NCBI RefSeq assembly: GCF_947507565.1
Contig: NC_089193.1
Coordinates: 682,001 to 746,000, forward strand
Reading direction: 5' to 3'
Source: Oscarella lobularis
Lineage: Eukaryota > Porifera > Homoscleromorpha > Homosclerophorida > Oscarellidae
Length of the DNA stretch: 64,000 nt
Shown piece after piece: positions 1 to 9,650 of the stretch; the first letter of the stretch is position 1; each line of letters starts with the position of its first letter. Under the pieces are notes generated by a model, which saw only the letters and a list, made by a program, of their open reading frames with translations, was not told the origin of the DNA and did no database searches. Position numbers and translations under genes: made by a program.

Positions 1-1590
1 AGGAACACCCAACTTCAACCTGGCGGGTTTTCCCCGTTAGGGAGAGTTGCGTCGCTAGCGTATCGCTATACTCGTCGACCGGATAATATACATAGAAAGA
101 CGTCGCGATGACGCCTGTCGCCTGTTGTACAAGTACGGTATGGAGAAAGATGGAGAAGGCCCTTATAACAAAGACTAGCTAATGAAATTGCTCTATATAC
201 AAGAAAAAAGGAAAAGACACCCCAAATAGCTACGTCCATATCTCAGTCGAATTAGAAAAAAATCTCGATCGAGCTAGAGTCTGAGAAGCCTACGGAACAA
301 AAGAATTTAACTCGCTGCCTGTCTACGAGTGGAGATGAATTAATTTTTAAGAGGACTGAATCTGACCGGAATTTGGTACATAGTACTCAAACGGCTCTCG
401 ACTATGTAACGCATTTTTTCTATCTAGCTCTACTTACAGCAATTTATTTCCGTCGAAATTTCAATCGAGCTCTTACTGACCGGTATATGACATCATTGGC
501 ACTTCGAAGTCACCTAAAACACCCGTTTCATTGACAAGGGGCCCCGTCTATTCTTGAAGGACTTCGTCTCGTGCCGTACTCAAGCACAGAATTTCGCAAA
601 GTATACATCGTTGCCTTCTACCAGTCCACGCATAGATCCACGTCTTCTCGCCTCCGGGACTCTCCTGTTCTGATCCGGGTTAACGTTCGAGCTGCATGCT
701 TCCTTCATTTCGACTTGAGGTTTCCACGAGCTACCTTTTCTGTGTCAGCGACAGTTGTGGATGGAGAGGAATACGAAGTAATTATTCGTGGCGGTATCGT
801 TTTTACAAAAGTGAGGCCTCCTACGGGGTATCGCCTGCAGTTTCTCGCATCTCAAAACAGAAGGAAAGCTTTGCAAGTAAAGATCGATCGTTCTGTTTGA
901 AGGCATGCTGAGAGCCTACGCTGAGACGAGCAATCGAGGGAGCTCATTGGTTCTCCATCAAGTAAGACCCAAAATTACTTGTCTCTGCATCGATGCTCGT
1001 CTTTCCTTTTTCGTGCATCGTAGGCCTTTTTCGACGACGAGACGAAAACGTATAAAGGCTTGTCAGGCTTCCGCTAGACGTATACGCGCCTGCACGTTCA
1101 CAGCATCCGCTGAGGGGCAAAAGTCTCGTGGCCCGGGTGGCCGTGAGCCCTCAAAAGGGGCCTCTTCAATTTTCTCGAATTGTTTCTTACGTAGCTGTCT
1201 CAAAAGCGATATAGCCCTTACAAAGTCCCGCATTCCTGTACAAAGAGTTTAATTTGTGCTGAAATCGTACCAATTGATATCGCTGCGTCTCGATCTAGCT
1301 GTGACTGTGAAGGTGTGTCGTCTCTAGCATTGACTAAATCGTCTCATTTCAGTGACGGTATCGACCCTGGTTACAGCCAGACGAACCACAGATATAACTT
1401 GGAAAGACTGTGGCGGTTGAATTAAGCGTGGGTTTACGCTTACGTCTAGCTAGACTTTCAGGCGGTTCCGGCTTGTTTCATTTGGCTTATTCTACTTCAA
1501 CTCTGAATCGTTCGCCTCGTTCTTAGTGTGGCTGAAAGAAAACGTACCTTTACAGTATTTCAACATTAACTTATTTATTTCTTTATACTA
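1..1590. other. No supportable gene
   Basis: Several short open frames lie between 571 and 1252, but none shows a recognisable domain and they overlap one another in different frames. The right edge, about 1565-1591, is T-rich and ends in a TAG that looks like a 3' splice site for the exon beginning at 1592. Part of this stretch could therefore be the last intron of that locus. No nucleotide-binding P-loop belonging to the downstream NB-ARC fragment was found here. Confidence 0.5.
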
Positions 1591-1591
1591 G

Positions 1592-2372
1592 GTGGCTACA
1601 GCAGCTGAACTGAGCGGCTCGCACGATACTGTTTCAATGGCTTCTCATGGCGACGCCCTTCGCGTCTTCTTTCGCCATCTCCGCAGTCGTCCTCGATCGC
1701 TGCTCCTTCTCAACAACGCTGACGACTTCGACTTTCTCAATCGCTGTTTGCCCGGTCACGCCGTCGCGTGCCGCATCGTTATAACGACGCGTCGAGCGCA
1801 AACACACAACGTCTTTCGATCACAAGCGAAACGTCAGCCTTCTCACTCTGAACGTTCTCGATGAGCGGAAAGCGGTCGTCGTTCTTCTTCACCTGTCTGG
1901 CATGCGACCAGAATCGCACGCGACGATAGACTACAACAAGAGAAAGTATGCAGAAAAAGTTGCTGTCGGGCCACCGGAAGGACGACTGCCTCGCACTCGC
2001 TCACGCCGGGTCTTTCATCGCTGCACGTTTTGTCAATACTGGTTAGAATTGGAAGCGGAGGCAAAGCGCTTGGAAGCGGCGGCGTTGAATCTAGACGCAT
2101 TTCTGCGCTATTTTCACCTCTCCCACCTGAGGGATCATCTTGATCGCTGCGGCGTTCACAGCGTGAACACTTTCGTCGAGTTCGATCTTGAGACGATGGG
2201 GTTAAACGCATTTGATCGGAAGTCGGTTTCGCGAGCTCGGGCGTCCCTTTCTGAACGGGAGCGCGTCTTTCTTACGTGGGAAATGGGTCTTGACGATGTT
2301 CACAAAGAGGACGAGTCGCAGGGAGGTTATTGTTTTCTCGAGTGCTGCTCGATGCGTATCCGTCTGAAATAA
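1592..2372 (+). pseudogene. NLR-like NB-ARC plus SAM-domain fragment, frameshifted
   Basis: The first frame (about 1660-1790) carries an NB-ARC kinase-2/RNBS-B block: LLLLNNADDFDFL followed by CRIVITTRR. The continuation DHKRNVSLLTLNVLDE lies in another frame near 1817-1865. The motif corresponding to GLPLAL appears as CLALAHAGSFIAARF in yet another frame at about 1987-2035. After a further shift the frame at 2045-2340 gives a helix rich in A and E, then a SAM-like fold (LDAFLRYFHLSHLRDHLDRC and following). STAND ATPases of this kind are pattern-recognition proteins in animals and plants. The P-loop exon is missing from the visible sequence and at least two frame changes are needed, so this is probably a decayed or truncated NLR. 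The exon start at 1592 is supported by the TTATACTAG acceptor. A SAM domain in this position is inferred from hydrophobic spacing only. Confidence 0.6.
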
Positions 2373-2639
2373 AAACATTTGGATATCGCCGCCATGGACG
2401 TTCTAAGTGGCGAAAGGTTCACCAACATTTGACTTGCTTGCACGGGAATTTTGTGATTCGGAAAGGTTTTCCAAGTTAAGATAGACCAGAAGTTCGAAGT
2501 CATTCCAGAAGCGATCTCCGATTCGCCTCTCTTCTTCAATTCCTCGTGAGACTAAAGAGAACAGAAAGTACTGGTAGGTGTATATATGTGAGACACAAAA
2601 GTAGATTTTGCCTTAATAAAATATCTATTATGTTGTGAC

Positions 2640-3904
2640 TTAAATAGTAGATTGGCCAAACGATGGCACAACGGGAAACCTACTCAGTCCCGCAAAATGA
2701 GAAGGAGACGGGTTGTGAAAATAAAGATATGAGATAAGTCTCTGGTTTTCCGGAGAAGGCGGCAATCCTTCCCGTTCTTCCTCTTTTTGAACATAAACGG
2801 TAGAGCACGGCATCCAAAAAGCGCTTTTTGAATCACCTTTGTACGGAGTCCAGTACCAGCGTGCATCTTCCTTTCGAAATTGATAGCGAATCGGACTAGC
2901 TACAGGATCTTTGTAAGTAAAAACGCCATTCTGGGCGTTTCCAAGTTTAAACGGAACTGAATGGAACGGATCTAACATTGTTCCTGATATTTTTGCAATA
3001 GCTTCGAGAAGAACCGTTTTTAGAAGTCTGTAGGAGCTTATCTTGCTTTCGAGCCAATATGAGATGACTGGATGAGAAGAAGTAAATCGTTGAGAGGCTT
3101 CTTTCATCTCTTGCAGGAAATGTCTTTTCTCTTCCCAATTCAGACAGACAAATTTAGTAGAGATTGCGCATAGGCAGCAAGCCATTGACACTTCTAAGAC
3201 ACATGCACTGTTCAATTGCCTGTGTAGATACTTCAGAGCACCTTTTTCTATTTTCTTGAAAAATCGCACTTGTTCCAAAATCTCACTTCTTCGTAAAGAG
3301 TCAGGATCTTTTAAAAGACTGAGCACAAGACAGCACAATCTTTGACTCATAAATCCAAGAGGGGAAAGAATTAATATCACCGCGTAGCGCAGAATAGGAT
3401 CTTCGCATAAATTGGAGAATTTCAAAAGCTGATCAAAGAAATCCGTTTCTAGTTTTTGCACATTCCAAATACATGACACCTGGACGTTTCTTAGAAATTC
3501 CGGGAAGGCAGATCAGCAAGTCTCAAAGCAACCCAGCAGAAGGAAAGTGATAGGGAAGTTCGTCTTCTGCCCACTCTAGGAGTAGATTCGAGCACCAAAC
3601 TAATAGGAAAGGGACAAGATTATCGTGAGAGCTCTCAGACTTTTCTCCGACCGCCTCAATCAAGTGCGCGCTAAAAGAAGTGTCTTTGCTTTGATAAGAA
3701 ATAACCGCCCGGAGAACGCTTTCAAGGCGAGCATTCTTTGGGCTATAACTTGAAGTACTTTGCGCTGAGTGAAACAGGTCATAAAGAGTAATCTCTGGCT
3801 TAAAAAAATGTATTTTGGCCAAAATAGATGATACAGTGAAGCAATCCTCAAGCGCTTTCAAAACATCTGTGCATAAGCGACTTTGAATTTCTTTGGCGAG
3901 ACGC
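2640..3904 (-). CDS. Unrecognised helical protein gene, 3' part, two exons
   Basis: Two frames join through a 43-nt GT-AG intron. Exon 3904-3533 begins after a possible CAG acceptor (LAKEIQSRLCTDVLKALEDC near its start). The intron is 3532-3490, and exon 3489-2640 ends at the stop. The join keeps the frame and gives about 400 residues. The protein is rich in leucine and cysteine and reads as stacked amphipathic helices (for example LCCLVLSLLKDPDSLRR), with a more polar, aromatic C-terminus containing WYWTPYKG. A HEAT-like scaffold is possible, but I do not recognise the family. No start codon or upstream exon is visible: immediately beyond 3904 the sequence becomes the 3' end of a gypsy retroelement, so the gene may be truncated by it or may resume beyond it. 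Confidence 0.55.
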
Positions 3905-3924
3905 CTGTACTTTAATTAAGGTCT

Positions 3925-4184
3925 CCGCAGCCCGTTCCTCCTCCTCGGTGTACCCCGTCTCCACCGCCCAAGCCGCAGTCTCGGCCGCAGTGCCATCGTC
4001 GCCCTCCGAGCTACTTGCAGGACTTTGTTGTTCCGTACCCGTGATGTTTTGTCCGTGTTGTTGTCATGTTCTCGCCTACGTTGTTTTGAGTTTTCTTTTT
4101 TAGGAGGGGAGATGTGACGGTATAGGGTACTAGGTATTTGATATTACCCTAGTGCAAATAAACATTCTTCTTGGCTACCTTACA
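3925..4184 (+). mobile_element. Ty3/gypsy retroelement 3' remnant with LTR
   Basis: The + strand frame ending with TGA at 4042-4044 encodes a proline-rich tail and the typical gypsy Pol C-terminus RRPPSYLQDFVVPYP. The intact element at 13560-18152 ends similarly (RAPAYLQEYVT). A purine-rich tract (AGGAGGGGAGA) runs into TGTGACGG at 4113, the start of a short LTR that ends in TTACA at 4184. Everything upstream of the Pol tail is missing, so only the last part of the element survives. Confidence 0.8.
4113..4184 (+). repeat. Short gypsy LTR (72 bp)
   Basis: It begins TGTGACGG after a polypurine tract and ends TTACA. It includes AATAAA within GCAAATAAACATT, which could serve as its polyadenylation signal. 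The terminal sequences match those of the 87-bp LTR at 13560, although the interiors differ. Confidence 0.75.
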
Positions 4185-4621
4185 ATAACGAAATGCTTAT
4201 CGCGATCCGATTCGTCGTATCTCATCAACGTCGATTATCGTGCTCTCCATATACACACTCAGGACGTGTGAGGCATCGCCTGTCTTTGTGATTGCGTTCT
4301 CGCGCTGTGGAGCAACTGGGGTTCCTGCAGTCTCGATTGTTTGAGCCGGAAATAACTGGAGAATGCAATCTCGATTGCGCGGAATCATCGTTGCTGCAAG
4401 TCTTGGCGGTTTATGTCTCGATCAGATGAGTCGGTTCGAGACGAACAGTGTTCCGTCTACGTGTAATGATTCCTCTACGCGGCGTAGTTTACGACTCCGC
4501 GGGCCAAGTGCGTTCGAAACGCTTCCTGCGCGCGAACTGCTCAGGACGGCGGCGGCGCCGTAACGGTTGTCGATTCCGGTTGCGCGTGTAGGCTTAAAGA
4601 CCTGCTGCACAACAGTCTTGC
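4185..4621. other. No supportable gene
   Basis: Two overlapping short frames on opposite strands are present, without recognisable motifs. This stretch separates the retroelement remnant from the EGF-domain fragment and may hold an intron or degraded upstream exon of it. Confidence 0.4.
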
Positions 4622-4918
4622 GTGTCGGACGCGTGCGACGGCACGGAGCAGGTCTGCAACACTGGATGCGTTGTGGGTACGCACGATTGCCATGCCGACG
4701 CTCTCTGCACTAATAATACCGTTTTGTTGACTGCACCTGTCGCACTGGGTGTACGGGAGACGGAAAGACGTGTACGGATCAGAACGAGTGCGCCAATGAA
4801 ACGGACGATTGCGACAAAAATGCCGACTGCATGAATGCGCCGGGAAGTTTTTCGTGCGTCTGTAGCAAAGGATTCAGCGGAGACGATTGGCGGAGACGAT
4901 TGCTTATGCGTGGGTAAA
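4622..4918 (+). pseudogene. EGF-like domain fragment, frameshifted
   Basis: Cysteine spacing is typical of tandem EGF modules. HDCHADALCTNNT lies in one frame to about 4722. A +1 change is then needed for DCTCRTGCTGDGKTC, followed by DQNECANETDDC and NAPGSFSCVCSKGFSGDD, a calcium-binding EGF signature (DxNEC). The duplicated GGAGACGATTGG just before 4900 looks like a small slippage duplication. Such domains usually lie in secreted or cell-surface adhesion and receptor proteins. No start, signal peptide or membrane segment is visible. The frame break makes a relic or partial exon the most likely reading. Confidence 0.55.
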
Positions 4919-5495
4919 TTAATTTAGATCAGGCTAATTGACTTTCTATTCTAAGGACTGGGGAGAAATAGTCGTTAAATTGAAGTATCCTTCGAAGTCT
5001 GTGAAACAGAGAATGCCTCCTTGTTTTCCTACATTTTACTTTTTAACAGTTTTTCTGCGCGGTCGACCGTTACTCCAGATGAAGCCGTTCTGGCGGGAAA
5101 GCTTGTCCCTGAAGAAATAAATATAACATCATTGCCTCTACGTTGCAATTTACTACTCTATCGGGCGGTTACGTTATAATCGCAAAAGGTTTTTAGACTG
5201 ATTAGCGTAACATTTTCAAAATTCAGTTAAGAAATAAATGTTATACGAGGTGTTAATCCAAACAATTTGACGCACGTTCTTCTTACTATTAGCTACTTCA
5301 ACACCGAAACAGATCCAAATTTTTATCCAAGGTTCTAATATTTCGTTGGCATGCGCAATCGTGCTTAGTTGTGTTTTTAGAACTCTCTTTCAGTTTGTCA
5401 CAGTCATTGATTCAAATGGCTTTTCAACTCCTCTCATAGGCGTGACGGTGCTTCGAAAGAACTGAATCGTGAGCAATCATCACAAAAACACAACT
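4919..5495. other. Intergenic, no gene seen
   Basis: AT-rich sequence between the EGF fragment and the 3' end of the minus-strand Kelch gene. I see no domain, tRNA or clear repeat. Confidence 0.4.
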
Positions 5496-5501
5496 TTTAT
5501 T
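5496..5501 (-). promoter_or_regulatory. Polyadenylation signal of the CARD-Kelch gene
   Basis: AATAAA on the minus strand, about 19 nt beyond the stop codon at 5520. This implies a very short 3' UTR, in keeping with the compact gene structures in this window. Confidence 0.6.
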
Positions 5502-5519
5502 GGGACCCAAAAAACACAT

Positions 5520-6836
5520 TTACATTTTCAAACATTCAACTGAGTTTAGATCTGAGTATAAAGCACCCACCCCTCCTACTACAATTAATTGATTGTCTTT
5601 TGTTGTACATACGCCATGTGCGAATCGTCCCTTATTCATTGATGGCAATGGAAACCAATTCCCAGACATATCATCATACGTTTCAACATAATTGCTCCCT
5701 TTGCGAAATCCTTCCTCTCCTCCGGTTGCGACGAGTTTCCCATTCCATGATGACAATTCACAAAAGTCCTCTGTAGTTGGCATGATACCAATCCACTCTT
5801 GTTTCTCTAATGAAAAACATTCAACTGAATTCTTCGCCTCCCACCCTCCTCCAATAAACATTTTTTCATCGATCACAGCCAGAGAACACTCGTACCGCTT
5901 ATTCTTCAGTTTCTTTAGTGGTTCTCATTCTCCCTTATTAACATTAAAACGATCAACTCTGTCTCCTCCTCCCCGATCCCCTCCCACAAGATAAATGTTC
6001 CCACTGTGTCCAATCGCAGATCTCGATTCGAGGTGATATTCGTCTGGTATTTTAGTTAAAAATACCAAATCTCTAGTTTCACTTTTCCATTCATATATAC
6101 TAGAACATCCATCCTTGTCATTGATATTTATGACATATCCTTTTCCTTCACATTCAAAGACACTCTCTATGCGCTGAATCTCCGGCAGATGATGCTTTTC
6201 TCCCTCCCATGCTCCCTTCTTAAACTGAAACATTCTATCCATTTCACCAACATGTAGCATTCCATCGATTTCAGCCACACATCCAAGTGGAGTACAACCA
6301 ATGGGCATTTTTGGCATGTTTGTCTCCCATTTGAGATTTGGTCTTCTTATTGAAAACTAAATGTTTTTCATTACCATTGTTCTCAGACCAATGTTTGTCA
6401 CCTTTAATTTCTTCAATTCGTTTCCCTTCTCTTCTTGTTTCTGTTTCTCTTTTTCCAGTTGCCGTTTCAAATCTCTGATTTTTTTTTACCTGGAATAAAT
6501 TTAACTAAATGATTTCAAATTTCGTCTTATTTTACATTTTTGATGACATTGTTTTTCTTTTCCTATTAGTTTTCTTGCAACGTGTTCTTGTCCTTCGGTT
6601 TCTTTCAAAACGTTCAAATATCGATCAAACGAATCGGGACCTTTTCTTGGTAAAATCGAAACGAGAAGTGTTTCCGATCTTTTCTGATCATCAATTGACG
6701 GAAGAGAGAGCCTCTCAAACTCTTGGACAGTGATAAGAGCAGAAGCAAGCAGACGACTGATGAGAGCGAGGGGAATGAGAATTTCAATTAGATCGGGAAG
6801 AATTGGGAACACGAGCGTTTTCCATCTTTCATCCAT
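5520..6836 (-). CDS. CARD-coiled-coil-Kelch protein, apparently interrupted
   Basis: Three exons are inferred. Exon 6836-6536 starts at ATG (MDERWKTLVFPIL) and encodes one death-fold domain with CARD features (SRLLASALITVQEFERL, then LLVSILPRKGPDSFDRYL and GQEHVARKL). After a 46-nt intron, exon 6489-6402 encodes a charged coiled coil (RDLKRQLEKEKQKQEEKGNE). A 45-nt intron (6401-6357) leads in frame to exon 6356-5520, with about five or six Kelch repeats (paired glycines in IYLVGGDRGGG, MFIGGGWE, LVATGGEE, LIVVGGVG). Two lesions occur. An in-frame TGA at 5927-5925 falls where Kelch repeats normally have tryptophan, and the A9 run at the start of exon 2 is one base short of keeping frame. CARDs recruit partners in apoptosis and inflammation; Kelch propellers bind proteins. 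The function of this combination is unknown. Confidence 0.65.
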
Positions 6837-8117
6837 TTCAAAGAGAGCAAAAGCAAGATCGCGAGCGATGAGAACGAAAGGTTCGGGGGAACGTTTGGAG
6901 ACTCGTAAAGACGTCACGAGGTGCGTAAACAAGGGCCGGGACACTGATAACCAAAAGTCACGCGATAAACGTATTGATGACGTGGACAGAAATAGAGTAA
7001 GCAAAATGCGATATTTAATTGATTTAATTGGAGTTGTAGTCTGGCGTTTCTTCCTTAGGTACTTTTCGTGATTTCTTTCTCCCCGCCTTGTGGGCGTCTA
7101 TTGAAGGTTGTTATATATTTGATTATTGGTATTGGGGCTTGATTTCGTTTACAATTGGAAAGACTTTCAAAAATATCTATGCATTATCTCATATTTGCAT
7201 CAGATTAATACTAGGGGTCTTTTCTCTGGTTTACTTTGCATGTAGCCTATCATATGTATGGTCACATCAGCAAATCCTGTTGAAGCTACTTGCAATCCTG
7301 GTCTGCCCTATGTAGGAAATAGTCTGCGTTTAGATGCTTTCCCCTTTGAACACCACTTAGATCCTGACGATTTATAGAGAGCATGCGCCGCCGTCAAAGT
7401 ACCAAAATAAGAAGAGATCACAAGTTTTCTTGGTGCGGACGATATCGATTAGATACGCGAATTCTCTCGCTCAAACGTCACTCCACTAGTTCAAAGTTCT
7501 CAAGTCATGGAGGGAACGGGCAAAATCTCCAACAGTAGGTGAGCTTCTAAAATGGTTTGAGGGTGGCGTGAATTATTTTTGTTCTAATTAATAATCAGAG
7601 TTGTCATTTGTGCGCATGCGCATCATCTTCAGAAGTCTCTTCGCCGAAAGAAACGAAAGAAGTCGTCGAATCGCTTGGATTGCGACGCTAGCAGACTATC
7701 AGAGTCGAAAATGACATCGTCCGCTCGTTCAACGATCGATCGATCGATTGGCCACAATAATCGCGAAGAGAAATAAGGATGAATTGCTCCGTTTTCTTTC
7801 TACGGAAGGAGGATTTCGGTCTTTGGACCACTACGTCCCTGGGCCTTGAACGTGTGCGATTTTTACTGCGCAAACCTAATGATCAGTACAATAATGCCGG
7901 ACGGCGGATAGTGTAGCCGCCACTTGAAGGCACCTTTCGATCTAGTTTATTACAGGAATAATAGCTCACAGAAGGTTTAGTCTTTCTCTTCCGCTGTACT
8001 GATATTTGGTCTCATATTTCAGGCAGGGTCCTTGGAACCAGCTTGAATAAAGCCAGCAATAGGCAAACATTTCAGAACCTGACTCTGTGACATTAGTGTA
8101 TATGTACGTATAATAAA
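6837..8117. other. Intergenic, no gene seen
   Basis: Presumed upstream region of the CARD-Kelch gene, then non-coding sequence. A short CGAT tandem occurs near 7735-7751. The small open frames here lack motifs. No RNA gene was recognised. Confidence 0.4.
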
Positions 8118-8123
8118 TTTATT
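8118..8123 (-). promoter_or_regulatory. Possible polyadenylation signal
   Basis: AATAAA on the minus strand, 33 nt beyond the stop codon of the small frame at 8156-8344. It supports that frame weakly, because this segment is A/T-rich and such hexamers arise by chance. Confidence 0.3.
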
Positions 8124-8155
8124 TATAATAGGAATTTACACATACACTGCAGCGA

Positions 8156-8344
8156 CTAGGTTCGAAAAATAGTTTGGAATCGCGATTCGTTCGCGAGACT
8201 TGCGGTGTCTCTACAAGTTGACGAAAGATGTGCAGGAATTGTTAAAGGATTATTCATATTGCCAGTGAGAAATAACCCAATCGCTCCTAGCAAAAAAACT
8301 AATTGATTATTATTTGCAGCATTTTTCTCAGACGGACCTTGCAT
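8156..8344 (-). CDS. Possible small membrane protein, 62 residues
   Basis: The frame starts MQGPSEKNAANNN, with another in-frame ATG three codons upstream. It has one hydrophobic stretch (QLVFLLGAIGLFLTG) near residues 14-28, followed by a polar tail. An AATAAA lies shortly downstream. The layout fits a small single-pass membrane protein, but no family is recognised, and a frame of this size can occur by chance. Confidence 0.25.
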   Translation of the reverse strand: MQGPSEKNAANNNQLVFLLGAIGLFLTGNMNNPLTIPAHLSSTCRDTASLANESRFQTIFRT

Positions 8345-9650
8345 TTTTGCATAAAAATTTGGTGGCTTCCAAACGTCGTAAGTTCGTGAATATGAGCATT
8401 GGGATAGTCGTGTTACAATCGTCGAAAAGAACGGGTGTGTCTGTGTGAAAGGCCTGAATAAAGAGGAAATCAGAATCAGTCTCCTGCGCGGAGCATTACA
8501 TAAGCATATCTCGCTAACTAGGCGACGGACGCCACTCTCCCATAACTCGATCCAAAGCTACGAACCTTGCCATTCAGTGCATCGTCAAGCAGTTTTCAAA
8601 AATGAGCGCAGTAGGTCGATCTTCGGGAAATCGCCATTCTTACTTAGGTTTTCCTCCACCTACCAGTGGCATATGCATGATTTTAGAAATGAGGGGGGGA
8701 CCTTAAGATTTTTTTAGGAAGCGTGGTTTTGAGCTAATTTTTCGCTAATTTTTAATTCTCCATTATTCACGCAGTTTGCATAAATCTTATAAAAGCCTTC
8801 TATGTAGGCTTTTATCTAAAAATTCTTTTTTATTGTCACAAAAAATCTTTTTCAGTGTGAAAGGGGGAGGCTTGATCTGGAGCCCTTGTAGAAAAAAAGC
8901 CCGTACATCTTTTCTGATCTTCGAAATTAGATAGAGCGTCGCTTTAAGCGACATTCTCGCCGATTTTCTCCACCTTTTGTCTGAGCACAACGAACAGGTT
9001 TCATCTAAGACCGACCAGAAAGTAGTGAAACGGCTCGTTATCAGTCGCGTCGCTAAGGTGGGCCAGGTCGGGCCAGGCCCTACCAAAATTTCTGTGGCCC
9101 TACCAAAAAAGTTTGTTTTCCTTTGTTGTAAGAGAGAATTTGGTGGTTGGTTTACTAGTTAGAGTAGTTTCCTAGGGTTAGGGTTAGTAAAAATAATTCT
9201 TATTTGGGTAGAGTCTTTCTGTAAAGAAAATTTAATTTAATGACCCTGCCCACTCAAAAAAATTTTCTTGGGGCATCCCCCACACCCCCGCATTCTAGCC
9301 ACACTAAACAGAAAATCCTAGATGCGCCACTGCTCGTTATACCTGTTGCAGCAAGGAAAACGTTGAAGACGCACTCGGAAAGGTAAACAGAAAGCAGGGC
9401 GCGCCGTTTACCGCAAGCTCATGCAATGGCGGGAAACTTGGTTACTTGGTACGATCCGTCAACACTACTAGCAGGCATACTACAAACAATACAAAATACA
9501 AAAAACTTTTTAAACAAGCAAAGAAACAGAAAGAAAACAGAATAAGTTTACCAAAACCTAGGAATGCTGGTGACACTTTTTGTAAGACCAATTCTCACTT
9601 GATCTAAAGTGAAACAGCTGAAACAAAAAAATGCACTTGGTAAAAAAATT
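8345..9650. other. Non-coding, probably degenerate repeat sequence
   Basis: No domain-bearing frame is present. The stretch at about 8690-9340 has homopolymer-rich, repeat-like text (runs of G and C, duplicated GGCCAGGTC/GGGCCAGGC near 9061-9078 with CCCTACCAAAA repeated at 9079-9110, and two TTAGGG units near 9176). It reads like an old non-coding element. I cannot assign a family or fix its ends. Confidence 0.35.

Noticed and set aside
7088-7315. Hydrophobic 75-codon frame
   Set aside because: The hydrophobicity follows from T-rich DNA. There is no start context, partner exon or family.
7735-7751. CGAT tandem as a microsatellite
   Set aside because: Only about four units; too short to be meaningful.
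9172-9187. Telomere-like TTAGGG units
   Set aside because: Only two units occur, embedded in unrelated sequence.
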